Shown here: positions 46,432 through 57,906 of the stretch, in pieces
Layout of the letters: each line of letters starts with the position of its first letter
How positions within the stretch are numbered: the stretch's first letter is position 1
Source of the DNA: Trichosphaerium sp. ATCC 40318
Taxonomy: Eukaryota; Discosea; Flabellinia; Trichosidae
Reading direction: 5' to 3'
Length of the DNA: 64,000 nt
NCBI GenBank assembly: GCA_038496445.1
Contig: JALMLS010000322.1
Span: forward strand, 434,001 to 498,000
Notes under the pieces: generated by a model
The model's input: the letters and a program-made list of their open reading frames with translations, nothing else
Database searches by the model: none
What the model was told of the DNA's origin: nothing
Program-made: the position numbers and the translations under genes

Positions 46432-47222
46432 GTTCCGTTTTACTACAATATACCTTGAGCGTATTTATTGGTACGGCCACTTTGTTTGGTTGATTTTATG
46501 CTCGTCTAATGTGTTGTCTTTAGCAACGGTGAACATCTATTTAAATGTTATGCATTTATTTAAATAAAACGAAGGTGAATGAGTCAGCTAGTACTGAGAA
46601 GATTACACTTTAGGCACTTAGTAGTATCACAGTCACCCGTACAACGGGTTGTACTACAAATTCTGATTGTTTACGGAACCATTGAAATGTACGTGAGTGG
46701 TAGTGATTGCGTCACTAGCGAAGGTTTAAACGATAGGTGAAAGTTGTATGATAAGAATACAGGAAGTCTTTAATATGTCCGAGACCACACGTGATTTCAT
46801 TTTCAGCAAATAATTCTAAACATCAGAAAAAACTGCTAAATACCCTAAAATGCGATAATTCGTATAAACAAACGTTATTTGTACATTTATTTCTTTTCAC
46901 TGTAAATTGGAAATACGCTTTTATTTATACCCAAATAACGCTATCAAGACATTGTATGGTTGCCTTGTGTTACGGTAGTTCCAATTACAGATTACGAGAT
47001 ATAAAGGTAAAAACCGGAAAGATGTGGTAAGGAGCACTCTAACTGCTGTACCAACCTGTTTCGCGAAAAATTAAGAAACAGACTCAGCGTTTCGTTTTTT
47101 CATCAAATGGTTCTTATTACATTCCCCTTGCATAACTTTATCGCGCTTAAATTGGATTGCGAAAAGGGCGTACAAATTTGTGCACACGTGTGCATATCTT
47201 ACAAAGTTTTCACAGTTTGGCA
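46432..47222. other. Intergenic region
   Basis: About 790 bases between two same-strand secreted-protein genes. It has a CACGTG near 46785 and a longer ACACGTGT palindrome near 47184, 40 bases before the next ATG. No gene is recognised. Confidence 0.45.
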
Positions 47223-50200
47223 ATGTCTCAGCTTATATTGCTCTATTTTAGTGCCTTGTTTATTCTCTCCGCGTTTGCTGTCCGTATAGACACTTTTGAC
47301 GTGTTTTCAGAAGCCTCTACAAACTCCCCAACTCCAGTTGTCGTAACCACTATCAATGATACAATCTTTGGTGGAAGGCGTGATATGACAGCTTTGAGAC
47401 TGTTTGGCGATATTAGCGCTTTGGAACTATCATGTAGTGTAGTTAATGGTCTCTTTGCCATGAACACTGATGTGTCAGTCGTTGGCACGTGTTCTGTCGC
47501 CTATGCTGGAATATCTGGCGCTGGGTTTACGACACCTTTAAACTTACTTCAAAATGGTTGCAGTACGTATTACTTCATAACCTACCAACGTTTTTATTTT
47601 CTCTTAAAACTCGTTTTAGGTTGTTGGAACTTTCACGTTTTGGAATCAGACAACGATGTCGAATTAGTTGCAACTTTCCGTAATTCTATTACAAACCAAA
47701 GTATCGCTCTATTCCACACATTGGCACTTGATATCACCAATCCTACGGATGTTTGTATTCCATACGGAAGTGCTCAAAATGCATTGACATCAGTCAATAG
47801 AGCCGAATACACCTTAGCAAGTGTAACAGCTAATGTTGACATTGTTAGTAGCTATTCTTGTTGCCAACCAATTGTTTCTTGTTGGTACTATCTTCACTCT
47901 TTTCTAAGCGTTTCAATATTAACACGTGATATTTAGGCATACTATCACAGCTAGGCCACAAAGAGAGCTTAACTATTTGAATATTGGGGATGACATAGAT
48001 ATTTCGTTGACTTGTATCAATTACCCATCATTTCCAGCTACAGAAGAATCAATTGTTGGTTTGTTGCCTTTTGATGCTTCAGTTGGATCAGTACAAATAA
48101 GAAGTATTGCTTGTATAGGTGTAATATCGTTCGGTGTGATAAACAATGGGCTTACATTTACCGCACTACTTGGCGAAAACCAAACAGCCAGTTGCTCTCT
48201 TACCATAACAATGCAATCACCAGGTCAAGTCAACAACCTAGGCGCCTATATCACTACTGGAGCTCAAGAGAATCCTCCAATTCGTTCCAATGAAGGTGTT
48301 CCACTGTACGTTCCCTAATTTTCACAAGATTTCACCTATTGAAAAATCTAAACTGTTTTATTGATTTTATTCGACGCTGTTCTTAAGATTTAATATACCA
48401 CATAGCCATGGCACTCCAGCTTTCTGTGATCCACCTAAATTGTCATCGGTCATTGTCCTTGCTCCTCCTCAAATACCAACGAATGCGCCTTTCCCACCAC
48501 CAACAGAGCCACCAACAAACGCTCCAGTATTTGTCTCCTCTCCAACGAATGCACCATTTCCTCCACCAACAGAACCACCAACGAATGCACCAGTATTTGT
48601 CTCATCGCCAACAAACGCTCCATTCCCACCTCCAACAAAGCCACCAACAAACGCTCCAGTACCAAACGCACCAGTTTCCCCACCAACGTTTGTACCTATT
48701 ATAGACCCTTTTGAAGTGTTTGGATCATCTGATGCCTCATCAACAACACCTAATACAACAAGCGTTCTGGACAACACTATTTTTGGTGGGCGACGTGATA
48801 TCACAGCTGCTAAAACCGTTGTCAGTAATCCTCTTTTAGAGCTATCATGCAATGTGCAGGCGGGATTCTTTTCCATTAATGCCGATGTATCAGTGGTAGG
48901 TAAGTGCACTCTTACCTATGCTGGACCAGATGGAACTGGGTTCCCAATGCCACTGACCTTACTTCAAAATGGATGCAGTATGTAGAACCTTATGTAGGTT
49001 CTTTTCTTTACCTTCTGTTTCAGGTTGTTGGAACTTTCACGTTTTTGAAGCAGACAGCAATGTTAACATATCGGCAACTTTCCGCAATTCAATTACAAGC
49101 CAAAATGTCATCCTCTTGCATATATTGGAGGTTGATATCAGTTCTCCTATTGACGTTTGTATCCCGTACTCAACTCAAGCAGATGGATTGGCATCCATTG
49201 ATCGTGCCGAATACTCCACAGAAGCCTCTGTAGCTAATGTTGACCTGAGCATTGGCCATGCTTGCTGTCAACCAATCGTTTCTTGTTGGTACTACCCTTA
49301 ACCCTTTTGTAACCATTCAATGTTAACACGTGATATTTCAGGCATACCATCACTGCCGAAGGAGGGAAAGATTTAAATAATTTGGCTGTTGGTGACTCCA
49401 TCGACGTTTTGGTGACATGTAGAAATTACCTATCACTTCCAGCTACAACAGAGGAGATTGTTGTATTTTTCCCTTTTGATCTTTCAATTGGTTCAATGCA
49501 AGCAGGAACTGTGAGTTGTACAGGCCCAATAGTGACTCAATGCAGTGTCGTGGTGAATGTACTACGACTAAATGCAGTACTTGGAGAAGACCAAGTTGCA
49601 ACTGCCTCCGTCAGAATAACAATGCAATCACCAGGTCAAGTCAATAACCTAGGCGCCTTTATCACTACCGCAGCTGAAGAAGAACCTCCAATTCGCTCCA
49701 ATGAAGGTGTTCCACTGTACGTTCCTCTTTTTTTTGTACTTATTATAATAGTCACGTGACTTATACCTATATAGCCAAGGCACACCAGCTTTTTGTGATG
49801 CACCAAACCTCTCATCACTCACAGTTCTTGACCCTCAAGCACCTACAAACGCACCAATAGCTCTTCCACCAACTAATGCTCCGTTTGCACCTCCAACAGA
49901 ACCTCCAACAAATGCTCCAGTATTTGTAGCAACACCAACAAATGCACCAGTTCCACCACCAACAGAACCACCTACAAACGCTCCAGTATTTGTAGCAACA
50001 CCAACAAATGCACCAGTTCCTCCTCCAACAGAACCACCTACAAATGCTCCTGTACAAACAATGGCACCAACAAATGCACCACTACCATTTTCTCCAACAA
50101 ACGCGCCAGTTCCTCCACCAACAGAGCCACCAACGAACGCACCATTCCCGTCACCAACAAATGCACCAACAAATGCGCCAGTTCAGACGTTACCTCCAAC

Positions 50201-51104
50201 TAATGCTCCAGTTTTCTCTCCTACAAATGCACCATTACCATTCCCTCCACCAACGAATGCTCCATTTGCTACACCTCCAACAGATGCTCCAGCTTGCAGT
50301 CCATTCACTCTTGCCGAAGGTGTATTCCCAACTGGTACCTTCATGCTTGAGGATCGTTTTGGACCTGATTCGCCTCCAACATACTGTTTCAGACTTGATG
50401 TTCCTGGTCAGGTACGAACAAAAAATTGTTGAACCTCTTGTTTATTCTACAACTTGTTGTTGATTTTCTTTACTAGCAACAATTAGTTACATTGACATGT
50501 ATTGCCGGAGGAATGAGAGTCTCAGTTGATGCTGCTTCACGTACAATAACAGTTGCTGGTATAGTGAGTGGAGGACTTGATATTGGAGATACAAGACAAA
50601 GCAATACACTTGCATCCATCCAAATTATCTTTGAGTACGCTGTCATCTTCCTTTTAGACAACTACAAGAAAATGCATCTTCTTAACATCTCTTTAGTGAA
50701 GTCAACGTTGTTGGTATAGCTCCTAACTTTGCACTCTCAACAAGCTCTCTTTCACAAGGACTTATCTTTTTTGATGTACAGTTATCATTGGAAACTTCCC
50801 ATTTTTAATCTTGTTTTCCTTTTAGGGCGTATTATACCAAACGTCAGCACTTGGAATGAGAGTCTTTGAGCCGCCAGGTTCTGGTATCTTCTTTTTAGCG
50901 TAAGTAAAGATTTTATTTGTTTGAAGAATAAGACAGCTGTCTTCTCTGAACTGGATCCAACCACTTGTTTTTGTTTTGCTTTTTTTGTTTACTTCTAACT
51001 TTGGTTTCAATAGTGGTTTATTCAATAGATTTCCTGTACAGTCTCCAACTGAAATATTACCTACCACACTCTCAGGAAGGATTGGAGAATGTTTAGTTAA
51101 TTAA
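47223..51104 (+). CDS. Large extracellular two-repeat protein with PPTNAP linkers
   Basis: ATG 47223 gives MSQLILLYFSALFILSAFAV, a signal peptide. Then follows a domain pair present twice (47280-48310 and 48690-49720): TINDTIFGGRRDMTALRLFG, LELSCSVVNGLFAMNTDVSV, CWNFHVLESDNDV, DVCIPYG, SYSCCQPIVSCWHTITA, and TITMQSPGQVNNLG then PPIRSNEGVPLHGTPAFCD. Between and after the copies lie proline-threonine linkers (48450-48690, 49830-50290) of PPTEPPTNAP units, likely O-glycosylated and extended. The C-terminal domain (50290-51104) reads CSPFTLAEGVFPTGTFMLED and ends RIGECLVN. Introns sit at the same places in both copies, so the duplication copied genomic DNA. PTNAP-type linkers are typical of cell-surface proteins of stramenopiles. 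It is probably a cell-wall or adhesive glycoprotein; no membrane anchor is seen. Confidence 0.8.
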
Positions 51105-51409
51105 TAAACAACACCATATTTTCCAACTTTCGTTTTTGATAATATTGCAATGACCTGAATTTTCTCAATTGAAGTTGTGAATGAGCGTGGTGTTGTGTAA
51201 ACTAGTTGAAGATATTAGCAGCAGTGCTTTATTGTAAGTTTACAACCTAATGGTATTAATGCCGGCCAATAATAAAGCTTCATCTTATTCCTTTACCTGT
51301 GAAAGTGTAATGGCATGAACGCCAGCTCTCAGTAAATTGATCATAGATACAACATATTTGTAACAATCAGTTGACAGACGGACTGTGCGATGTACAAGCA
51401 AAAACCGCT

Positions 51410-51482
51410 AGGGTGCTCCGGGAATCGAACCCGGGTCCTGGCGCACTGCAACCGCCTGCGATTCCGTCTTCGCCAAACACCC
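51410..51482 (-). tRNA. tRNA-Cys(GCA)
   Basis: Read on the minus strand, GGGTGTT pairs with AGCACCC. The D stem is GCG/CGC. The anticodon arm GGCGG-TTGCAGT-GCGCC gives anticodon GCA with one G-G mismatch at the base next to the loop. The T arm is CCGGG-TTCGATT-CCCGG. The discriminator base is T (U73), the identity base of tRNA-Cys. There is no intron. Confidence 0.92.
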
Positions 51483-51811
51483 GACTTAAGTATATCGCTC
51501 AAGATGATATTGTCAATGTTATCTATACGGGCTGGTATTTCAGTCAATAGCTCACAGGAGGATCAAAAACAAACATAACAAACTATGACAACAGAATACA
51601 GGATATGAATGAGTTTGTTCAGGCAATTATGCGTGTGACTTTAGTTGTCTTTGTCAAAAGAAAGTAACAGTACAACAACAACTTTAAATTTATGATGTAG
51701 GATGTATCCTATCTATAATTATGCCACAATACCTTTTTGTGTAACTCAAGTATCAACAACGGGTGAACACCACCAAGAGCACACTTGAGACCACTTTACA
51801 AAACAAAGAAA
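51483..51811. other. Intergenic region
   Basis: About 330 bases between the tRNA gene and the 3' end of the next minus-strand gene. Nothing recognised. Confidence 0.4.
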
Positions 51812-53276
51812 TCAGGTTCCTTTTGTGTAATAAAGGTTTGCTCCATCACCCATCCGAACAATTTTAGTTTGCCAAACTTTTTCACCATTCCAATTCACCA
51901 TCTCAAAACATCTGGGTTTTTCCTTCATGTAGGGATGACCCTTTGATTTCACAATTAATATACCATGAAAAGAGCGAACATCAACACCAATAGAATGAGA
52001 ATCCCTCCAGCGATTACCTAAAGCAGATGTGTATGTCCATTTCTTTTTTCCATCACTATCGACCAAACATACCACTGCTGCCTTAGCACCAAAACAACCA
52101 GAATACGTAAGTATGTTTCCACCTTCAAGCAATAGAATGCTAGTCGTGTGGTATTGCATTCTCAATTTCCATTCAAGCCTTAACACCATTGTTTTAAGTG
52201 AGAAACAATAAAGTACATCAGAAGCGAAGTACACTTTATCATTTAAACACTCAAAACCAGTGCACTTGTTGGGTACATTCAAAATAATCTCTCTTGATTT
52301 GATGTCATAGATTGTGGTAGTTCTGTGGGTATAACCAATTGCTCCTGATATAGCTATAAGGTTCTCACTAGCAAAGAGCCGTAAATCACCCATTGTTGGT
52401 ATATCTTTGTTTGATAAGATATTGCCTTGGAAAAGCCTTAGCCATTTAGTTTAATAATAATAAGTTTTACCTGTAGATAAACTCAAGTAAACCAGTTTAC
52501 AAACAGAAGAGTTATTGTTTCCATTCTTAGCAAGGCAAAACAGAATATCCTTGCTGTAAGCCAGCCAAGAGTACATGAGATACATTGTTGTACTCCATTT
52601 TGCCTGACCAGTTTTTTCATCAATGCCGATTATTTTGTTTGTACTTGCCACTACGAGAACATCACTGGTAAATAAATGCGTTACGTAGTTTGGGAGATGG
52701 TAATGAGAAGGCCACAAGTGGTTACCGTCATATGTTTGGAGCATCAAGTGAGTGTCAGAACGATCATCTTTTGGTGTGAAGGAAACAAATCGTGGTTGAC
52801 ATCGTGACCCAAATAGAGGTTTGATTTCTTTTGAACCAGTATATTGATACCCCGTGGTGATATTAAATTTAAAGTTGTACTCCTCTAAGCAAATGGGTGC
52901 CTGTAACGAAACGAAGTTAAACAAGAAAACTTTACTGTTTTTCTCTGCAAACGGAGAAACTATGAGCACGTGGGCTAATTTTTTTTTATCAACGCACGTT
53001 TTGTTTGTACTCAATAAATGAAGCGAAATAAACTACATCTTTCCATGAAGAAGTGTTCAGTATATCGACAGGCCAACGGCTCTTCGGACCCCAATGAAGC
53101 GTATTTTGCCATTTCTTTTTAAAAAGATACCACAAAGTCTTGTAGTTTCGTAGTAATGATGAAATGGCAAGGTTTGTACTTGATAAATACAATATCGTTT
53201 GAAAACTCTCACATGCACCACAGACCATATACAGAGTATCAATTGCGCAAAGAACAGCGTCTACAGGGGTAGACAT
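51812..53276 (-). CDS. PQQ-like beta-propeller protein, possible F-box-like N-terminus
   Basis: Three exons. ATG at 53276 gives MSTPVDAVLCAIDTLYMVCG and a helical part ending LWYLFKKKWQNTLHWGPKSR, a pattern common at the N-terminus of F-box-like proteins (weak). After a GTACAA intron, exon 2 reads FGSRCQPRFVSFTPKDDRSD, LQTYDGNHLWPSHYHLPNYV and VVASTNKIIGIDEKTGQAKW. Exon 3 reads LFASENLIAISGAIGYTH, TIYDIKSREIILNVPNK, LVDSDGKKKWTYTSALGN and EMVNWNGEKVWQTKIVRMG. Repeated blades of the kind I-x-x-D-x-x-TG-x-x-x-W mark a PQQ/quinoprotein-alcohol-dehydrogenase-like propeller of about five to seven blades. It is cytosolic by lack of a signal peptide. An enzymatic role is not suggested. About 430 residues. 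Confidence 0.68.
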
Positions 53277-53732
53277 GTGTATAAGATTGTTGCCACTATT
53301 GTGTATTTCGGTCAAGATTGTGTCATTTGTAGTGAAAACTCACAGAAAATTCGTCTTAATGGCCTATGGCTTTAAACAAAGCTTCAAAACACAAGCCAAT
53401 ACTGCCACACATAAACGGCTTACAGAGTGGAACCTGTTCAGTTGTAGCCGAAAAAGACCGATAATGGATTTAAAAAAAGAAGAATAACTGTTACAGTTAT
53501 TCTGTAAAGTGAGCTGTAAGTTGACATCTGGTCTTATTTGCCACAATCGAAGGGCAAACCCAACAACTAGAAGCGAAATTATGAGCCGCAAAAATAAATG
53601 GAACTCTAATTTGAATTGCGTGGACTTTAACATCACGATACTAGAAATTCAATCTTTCACAGTGGCAGTATAAATTAATCAAATGTACACAAGTGAGCGT
53701 AAAAGTATTGAGGTTGGTACAGAACTTATTGT
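53277..53732. other. Divergent promoter region
   Basis: About 455 bases between divergent starts at 53276 (minus) and 53733 (plus). Short frames on both strands are not supported as genes. Confidence 0.4.
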
Positions 53733-55132
53733 ATGTTAGTTACATTCCAGGGAGAAAGCAAAGCAACAAGAATAGTATCTGAGAAAACAATATCGCTGAT
53801 ACCACTTCTTAACAACCAACTATCCCTTTTAAACGACTCTCAGGAGTTCGTACTTGAATCTGGTATTACTCAAGTATCCCTGTTACAAGACGACTCAACA
53901 GAGCTTGTACTCAAACCTGGAGTAAATTTTAACGAAAAAGATGTGCTGAGTACGCTTTGTCGCTCAAAACAAGCTTACAGCAATTCTTATCATCAATTGC
54001 AGATATAATCGACATGATTGAATCGAAACGAACATTAGACAGCTTTACACCAACAGAGTTGAAGTCATCTTGTGCTGCAGCTGATTGGCTTGGATGTGAG
54101 GTGCATTTTAACCGATAAAAATAGTTTCATGTGGTAACGTGAATTTAAATAGGACATTTACAAGTCTTTTTTGTTGAGAAGAGCGATGAACGGTGATGTT
54201 GACTCTGAGTTATCATTGGGCTGTGCCAAGGTTGACATCAAGGACATTGATTACAGCCGCACTTCTGTTTTTGCTATGATGGATCACTGGCCTGTTCCTA
54301 AAATGCTTAACATTGTTGGTATGTGTGCAACCAAAGGTTTAACAACAAACCACTAACAGTTTTAAAGTCGAACTCTTCTGTTTCAAAGAAACAAAGCCAA
54401 CATCAACACTACTACGTGTTCTTCATAAAGCATCTCTATTGAAGCACTATAAGCAATATCCTAAGAAGTGCAGTATAATTGCTGAAAGAGCATTCGAAAT
54501 GGTTTATAATAGAAATACTGGAAGGATCAGATACGAATGGGCTACAAATAAAATGAAAAATATCTATTGTAATGTTATACAGGACAAATTTGCATATACT
54601 AAATTGGCAAACACTACAAGAAGAACGATTGTCAAGGTTATTTTTTATTTTGGTGAAGAATTTGTGAACAAGTTCTTTGATAAGGCGATTACTTTTGCAT
54701 TGACAGTAGAAACTAGCATCGTTTCAATGCGTGCAAAAGTATGCTTATCATTTATGACACAGCATAAAATAGCTTCAGGAACTATCTCCTTCTACTCTGG
54801 AAGACCATTACATCATGTGCAACAAACTTACTCAATCCTCTCAATGAATCTATCACAGTGATTTTGATTGTATCTCTCAGGGTAGAAGGAGATAATGTAA
54901 TAGTCCATCATGATAGCGATATAATTGTTTTTTATCACGTGATTTCAAATCGCCATTTTCAGAGCTTTTGTGTTTACTGACATCTTTAAAGGTTGAAGTT
55001 TGTGTTTATGCTGCCAAGGATGCTGGTGCAATTACTAATATTATGAAGCATGTATTTACTAAGAGAGAACTCGTTGCTTCTATACCGAACACATGCAAGT
55101 TCTTATCTACCTTAATAGTTGACCCTAACTGA
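53733..55132 (+). CDS. BTB/SKP1-like domain protein of unknown function
   Basis: ATG 53733 gives MLVTFQGESKATRIVSEKTI, then SQEFVLESGIT and ELVLKPGVNFNEKDVL. A GTACGC intron joins IIDMIESKRTLDSFTPTELK and SSCAAADWLGCE. Strand-helix order and the ending A-A-D-W-L-G-C resemble a BTB/SKP1 fold (LKAANYLDI-like), an inference only. Later exons read LLRRAMNGDVDSELSLGCAK, SVFAMMDHWPVPKMLNIV and LLRVLHKASLLKHYKQYPKK, then KNIYCNVIQDKFAYTKLANT. The long ORF stops at 54861. A further exon may be 54992-55132 (VEVCVYAAKDAGAITNIMKH). That last piece is duplicated alone at 56732. Given the F-box genes in this window, an SCF or cullin-adaptor role is conceivable. Confidence 0.5.
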
Positions 55133-55690
55133 CCCACTACATTCATGTTACTATTCACTGTTGTGACTGTACAAACTATCTACAATAAACATGAGATGCC
55201 GCTTTTTAATACATTGTAACGGGAGCTGGTTGAACCAAGCCCATCACGTGCCACGAAAATTGCAAAAGGTTTTTCCATACTGATCACACCTTAAAAATCT
55301 AGTGGGTTTTAGAATTCTCATTCGAGTTTTCATTTTGATGTAATTTTCTTAAAGTACCGCTGCGTTCACATTGCACAATGTAAATACAGATTTTGGCAGT
55401 TCTTGCTGAACAACAATTTTTCTACCTTCTTCACTATAAGTAGCTTTCTTGGTGAAGAATCCCATTTTCAGTATTAATGGAGAAAAAGGTGTCTAGATCT
55501 TTATATTCTGAAAAAGTACCAACTACTCCCAAATCTCAAACGTACTCTGAGTGTTCTTGTTTTCTCACATGTGTATTATAGCCTGGTTTTACAATATGTA
55601 CGATTTTGCCTACAAAGTACTGCTTGTTAACATTTCAACATGTACAAATCTCGCTTCCTTATGCAGTATTAAGTTTCTACTACATACAGC
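54878..55690 (+). repeat. Segmental duplication, copy 1 (upstream of family member E)
   Basis: The segment starting CAGGGTAGAAGGAGATAATG recurs at 56630. It includes the KDAGAITNIMKH exon and, at 55333-55690, a strongly conserved promoter block (TTCTTAAAGTACCGCTGCGT, TGCACAATGTAAATACAGAT) just before the next ATG. The duplication continues through the secreted gene to 56430. Confidence 0.85.
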
Positions 55691-56430
55691 ATGCACCTAC
55701 TGTCTCTAATCTTATTGGCTATTTTGACAGCAGTTCTAGTAGCCGCTCAAATTAGTACGTACTTGTAGTACAGTAGCAAGTTAAGGTAACAATTTACAAC
55801 AGCTGAAGGCGATACTGGCAATTGTCAGCTCTTTCTTCTACCTGATAATGTGGCCGTTTTTGGGCTGCTTGGGATGACTACAGGCCCCAACTTTCCAGAC
55901 TTTGTTGTACTTGACGCTGATTCGACAGACCCTGGTACTCCGGATGTTGAATATAATTTGAGAGTGGAGTCAGACTTGCAAAGAATAACCTTTACTATTG
56001 ATATTGATACTACAGGCATCAACATCAAGGTTGTGTTTGAAAATATCGAAAACAGCAGATTTGTAGCTACAAGATTAGCTTGTACTTTTGGTGCTGGTGG
56101 GGTAGAGGGTACAAAATAGCCGCTTTCTATAAGAACACCTTGACTGTTACTAACCCTTTCATTCATAGGATCAACTGTTGTATCACCAACTGATGGTACT
56201 GTATCTATTGCTATTCCTGCTCCGAACATGATTGAGTACGGGTTTTGTAATGACACTGTTCTGTTGTTTACAGGTTCTTTTTAAGGGTGGCAATACCTGA
56301 AATATCTAGTAGTGCTTTTTCAGAGTTTGATGTTGTAATCAAGTTTGCACTGGCACCTACTTGTATACCAGTTCCAGATAGTATTTTATCAAGTCGTAAA
56401 GCATTACTTCGAGGTTATACAAAACAATAA
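55691..56430 (+). CDS. Secreted family member E
   Basis: ATG 55691 gives the signal peptide MHLLSLILLAILTAVLVAAQ. A GTACGT donor and CAACAG acceptor join EGDTGNCQLFLLPDNVAVFG, MTTGPNFPDFVVLDADSTDP and TPDVEYNLRVES. Then ITFTIDIDTTGINIKVVFE and ATRLACTFGAGGVEG follow. The third exon is GSTVVSPTDGTVSIAIPAPN then MIE, closed by GTACGG. The fourth is FFLRVAIPEISSSAFSEFDV, IKFALAPTCIPVPDSI, ending LSSRKALLRGYTKQ-stop at 56430, with AATAAA over the stop. All splice signals are intact. Three cysteines are conserved with the other members. The C-terminal SSRKALLRG is the counterpart of SSKRRALFQG in members A, B and D. Confidence 0.75.
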
Positions 56431-56629
56431 AAGTTGCTCTTTGAATTAGCAACCAAATTAAGCTCCGTCAACAAGCAAGGAATGAATACGATAGCAACCA
56501 GACAACGCCACCCACTCCGGCCGGAAACGTTTCTTTTTACCAATCTTTATTGTCTTTTTCAAAACAAAAGTTTCTTTGCACTCAACCTTGGATTGATAAA
56601 CCACATACTCACTCCAGGAGTGACTTGTT

Positions 56630-57906
56630 CAGGGTAGAAGGAGATAATGTAATAGTCCAGATGGCGATATTATTGTTTTTTATCATGTGATTATCACATG
56701 ACAGAGCTTTTGTGTTTCCACCTTTTTAAAGGTTGAAGTTTGTGTTTATGCTGCCAAGGATGCTGGTGCAATTACTAATATTATGAAGCATGTATTTAAA
56801 GAAGGAACTAATTGCTTCTATACCGAAATACGTACAAATTCTTGCCTACCTTAGCTGACCGCAACTACATCTACGTTATTGTACGATTCTACAATAAACA
56901 ACAGATACAGTATTCAGTACATTGATACAATGTGTACATTGTTGTGAACTGGCTAGCAACTACTACAGTTGATACTAAAGGAGGTTGGTGACTTAACATA
57001 AAGTCAACAACCTAGAGGTGTAAGCAACGGCTAGCTACGCAATGCCAATGTGCTCGAAATTTTTTGCTGCGACTATACTATCAATCAAGGGTCTCAGGCC
57101 TCGTGACCAAGCCAACAGAGGTCCTCCAATTGGTGCTATTGTTTGTACAAGCCAATGAAAGATAGAAGTTTAACGGTATACAAAGCAGTGACTATCATGG
57201 TAGTTTTAAATGGCACGTGATTAGTATTGTATTGCACTTTTTGACTGTTGGTTTTCGAGTTTTGTCAGATCTGCCAGTTCTATAAATTCTGTTAGTTAGT
57301 ACAAGATCTGACAATTTGCTAGAAATAGCAGATCCAACTTTTGAAAAATGAACCACCATGAGTGGATTTAGAATTCTCATTAGGGGTTTCATGTTTATAC
57401 TCCTCTCGCCACTACAATTGTGCCACACTAGCATGTGGAGGCGGTCCAATAAATAATTTGTATTCGCTCCCAAATTGTCTAGTTCGCTCCTTTGGGCTCT
57501 TTTGTGGTGAAGTATTTACAAGCGCACAGTAAAGTACTTCAATCCGGAGTTTGTAATTTTTCTTAAAGTACCGCTGCGTTCACATTGCACAATGTAAATA
57601 CAGATTTTGGCAGTTCTTGCTGAACAACTATTTTTCTACCTTCTTCACGAAGTTGCTTCCTTGTAAAGAATCGCATTTTCGGTATTAACGGAGAAAAAGG
57701 TGTCTAGATCTTTCTTTTCTGAAAAACTACCAACTACTCCCAAATCTCAAACGTACTCTGAGTGTTCTTGTTTTCTCACAGGTGTATCATAGCCTGGTTT
57801 TACAATATACGATATTGTCTACAAAGTACTGCTTGAAGTTTTACATTTCAATCTGTACAAATCTCCCTTCCTTATGCAAATAGTAAGCTTCTTACTACTA
57901 CAAAGC
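56630..57906 (+). repeat. Segmental duplication, copy 2 (upstream of family member F)
   Basis: Repeats 54878-55690 but is about 460 bases longer. The extra DNA lies between about 56950 and 57350. The promoter block at 57557-57906 matches 55333-55690 at high identity. The copied exon at 56732-56864 is disrupted after MKHVF by a frame change (KEGTNCFYTE, then stop), so this copy of the BTB-like gene tail is a fragment. Confidence 0.85.
56732..56864 (+). pseudogene. Isolated duplicate of the last exon of the BTB-like gene
   Basis: Reads VEVCVYAAKDAGAITNIMKH then VFKEG with a shifted frame compared with the original exon (VFTKRELVASIPN). No upstream exons of that gene are present here. It was carried along with the segmental duplication. 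Confidence 0.7.

Noticed and set aside
48408-50463. Long alternative-frame ORFs rich in His/Gln or Cys/Trp
   Set aside because: They are shadows of the PPTNAP linker codons in other frames and on the other strand.
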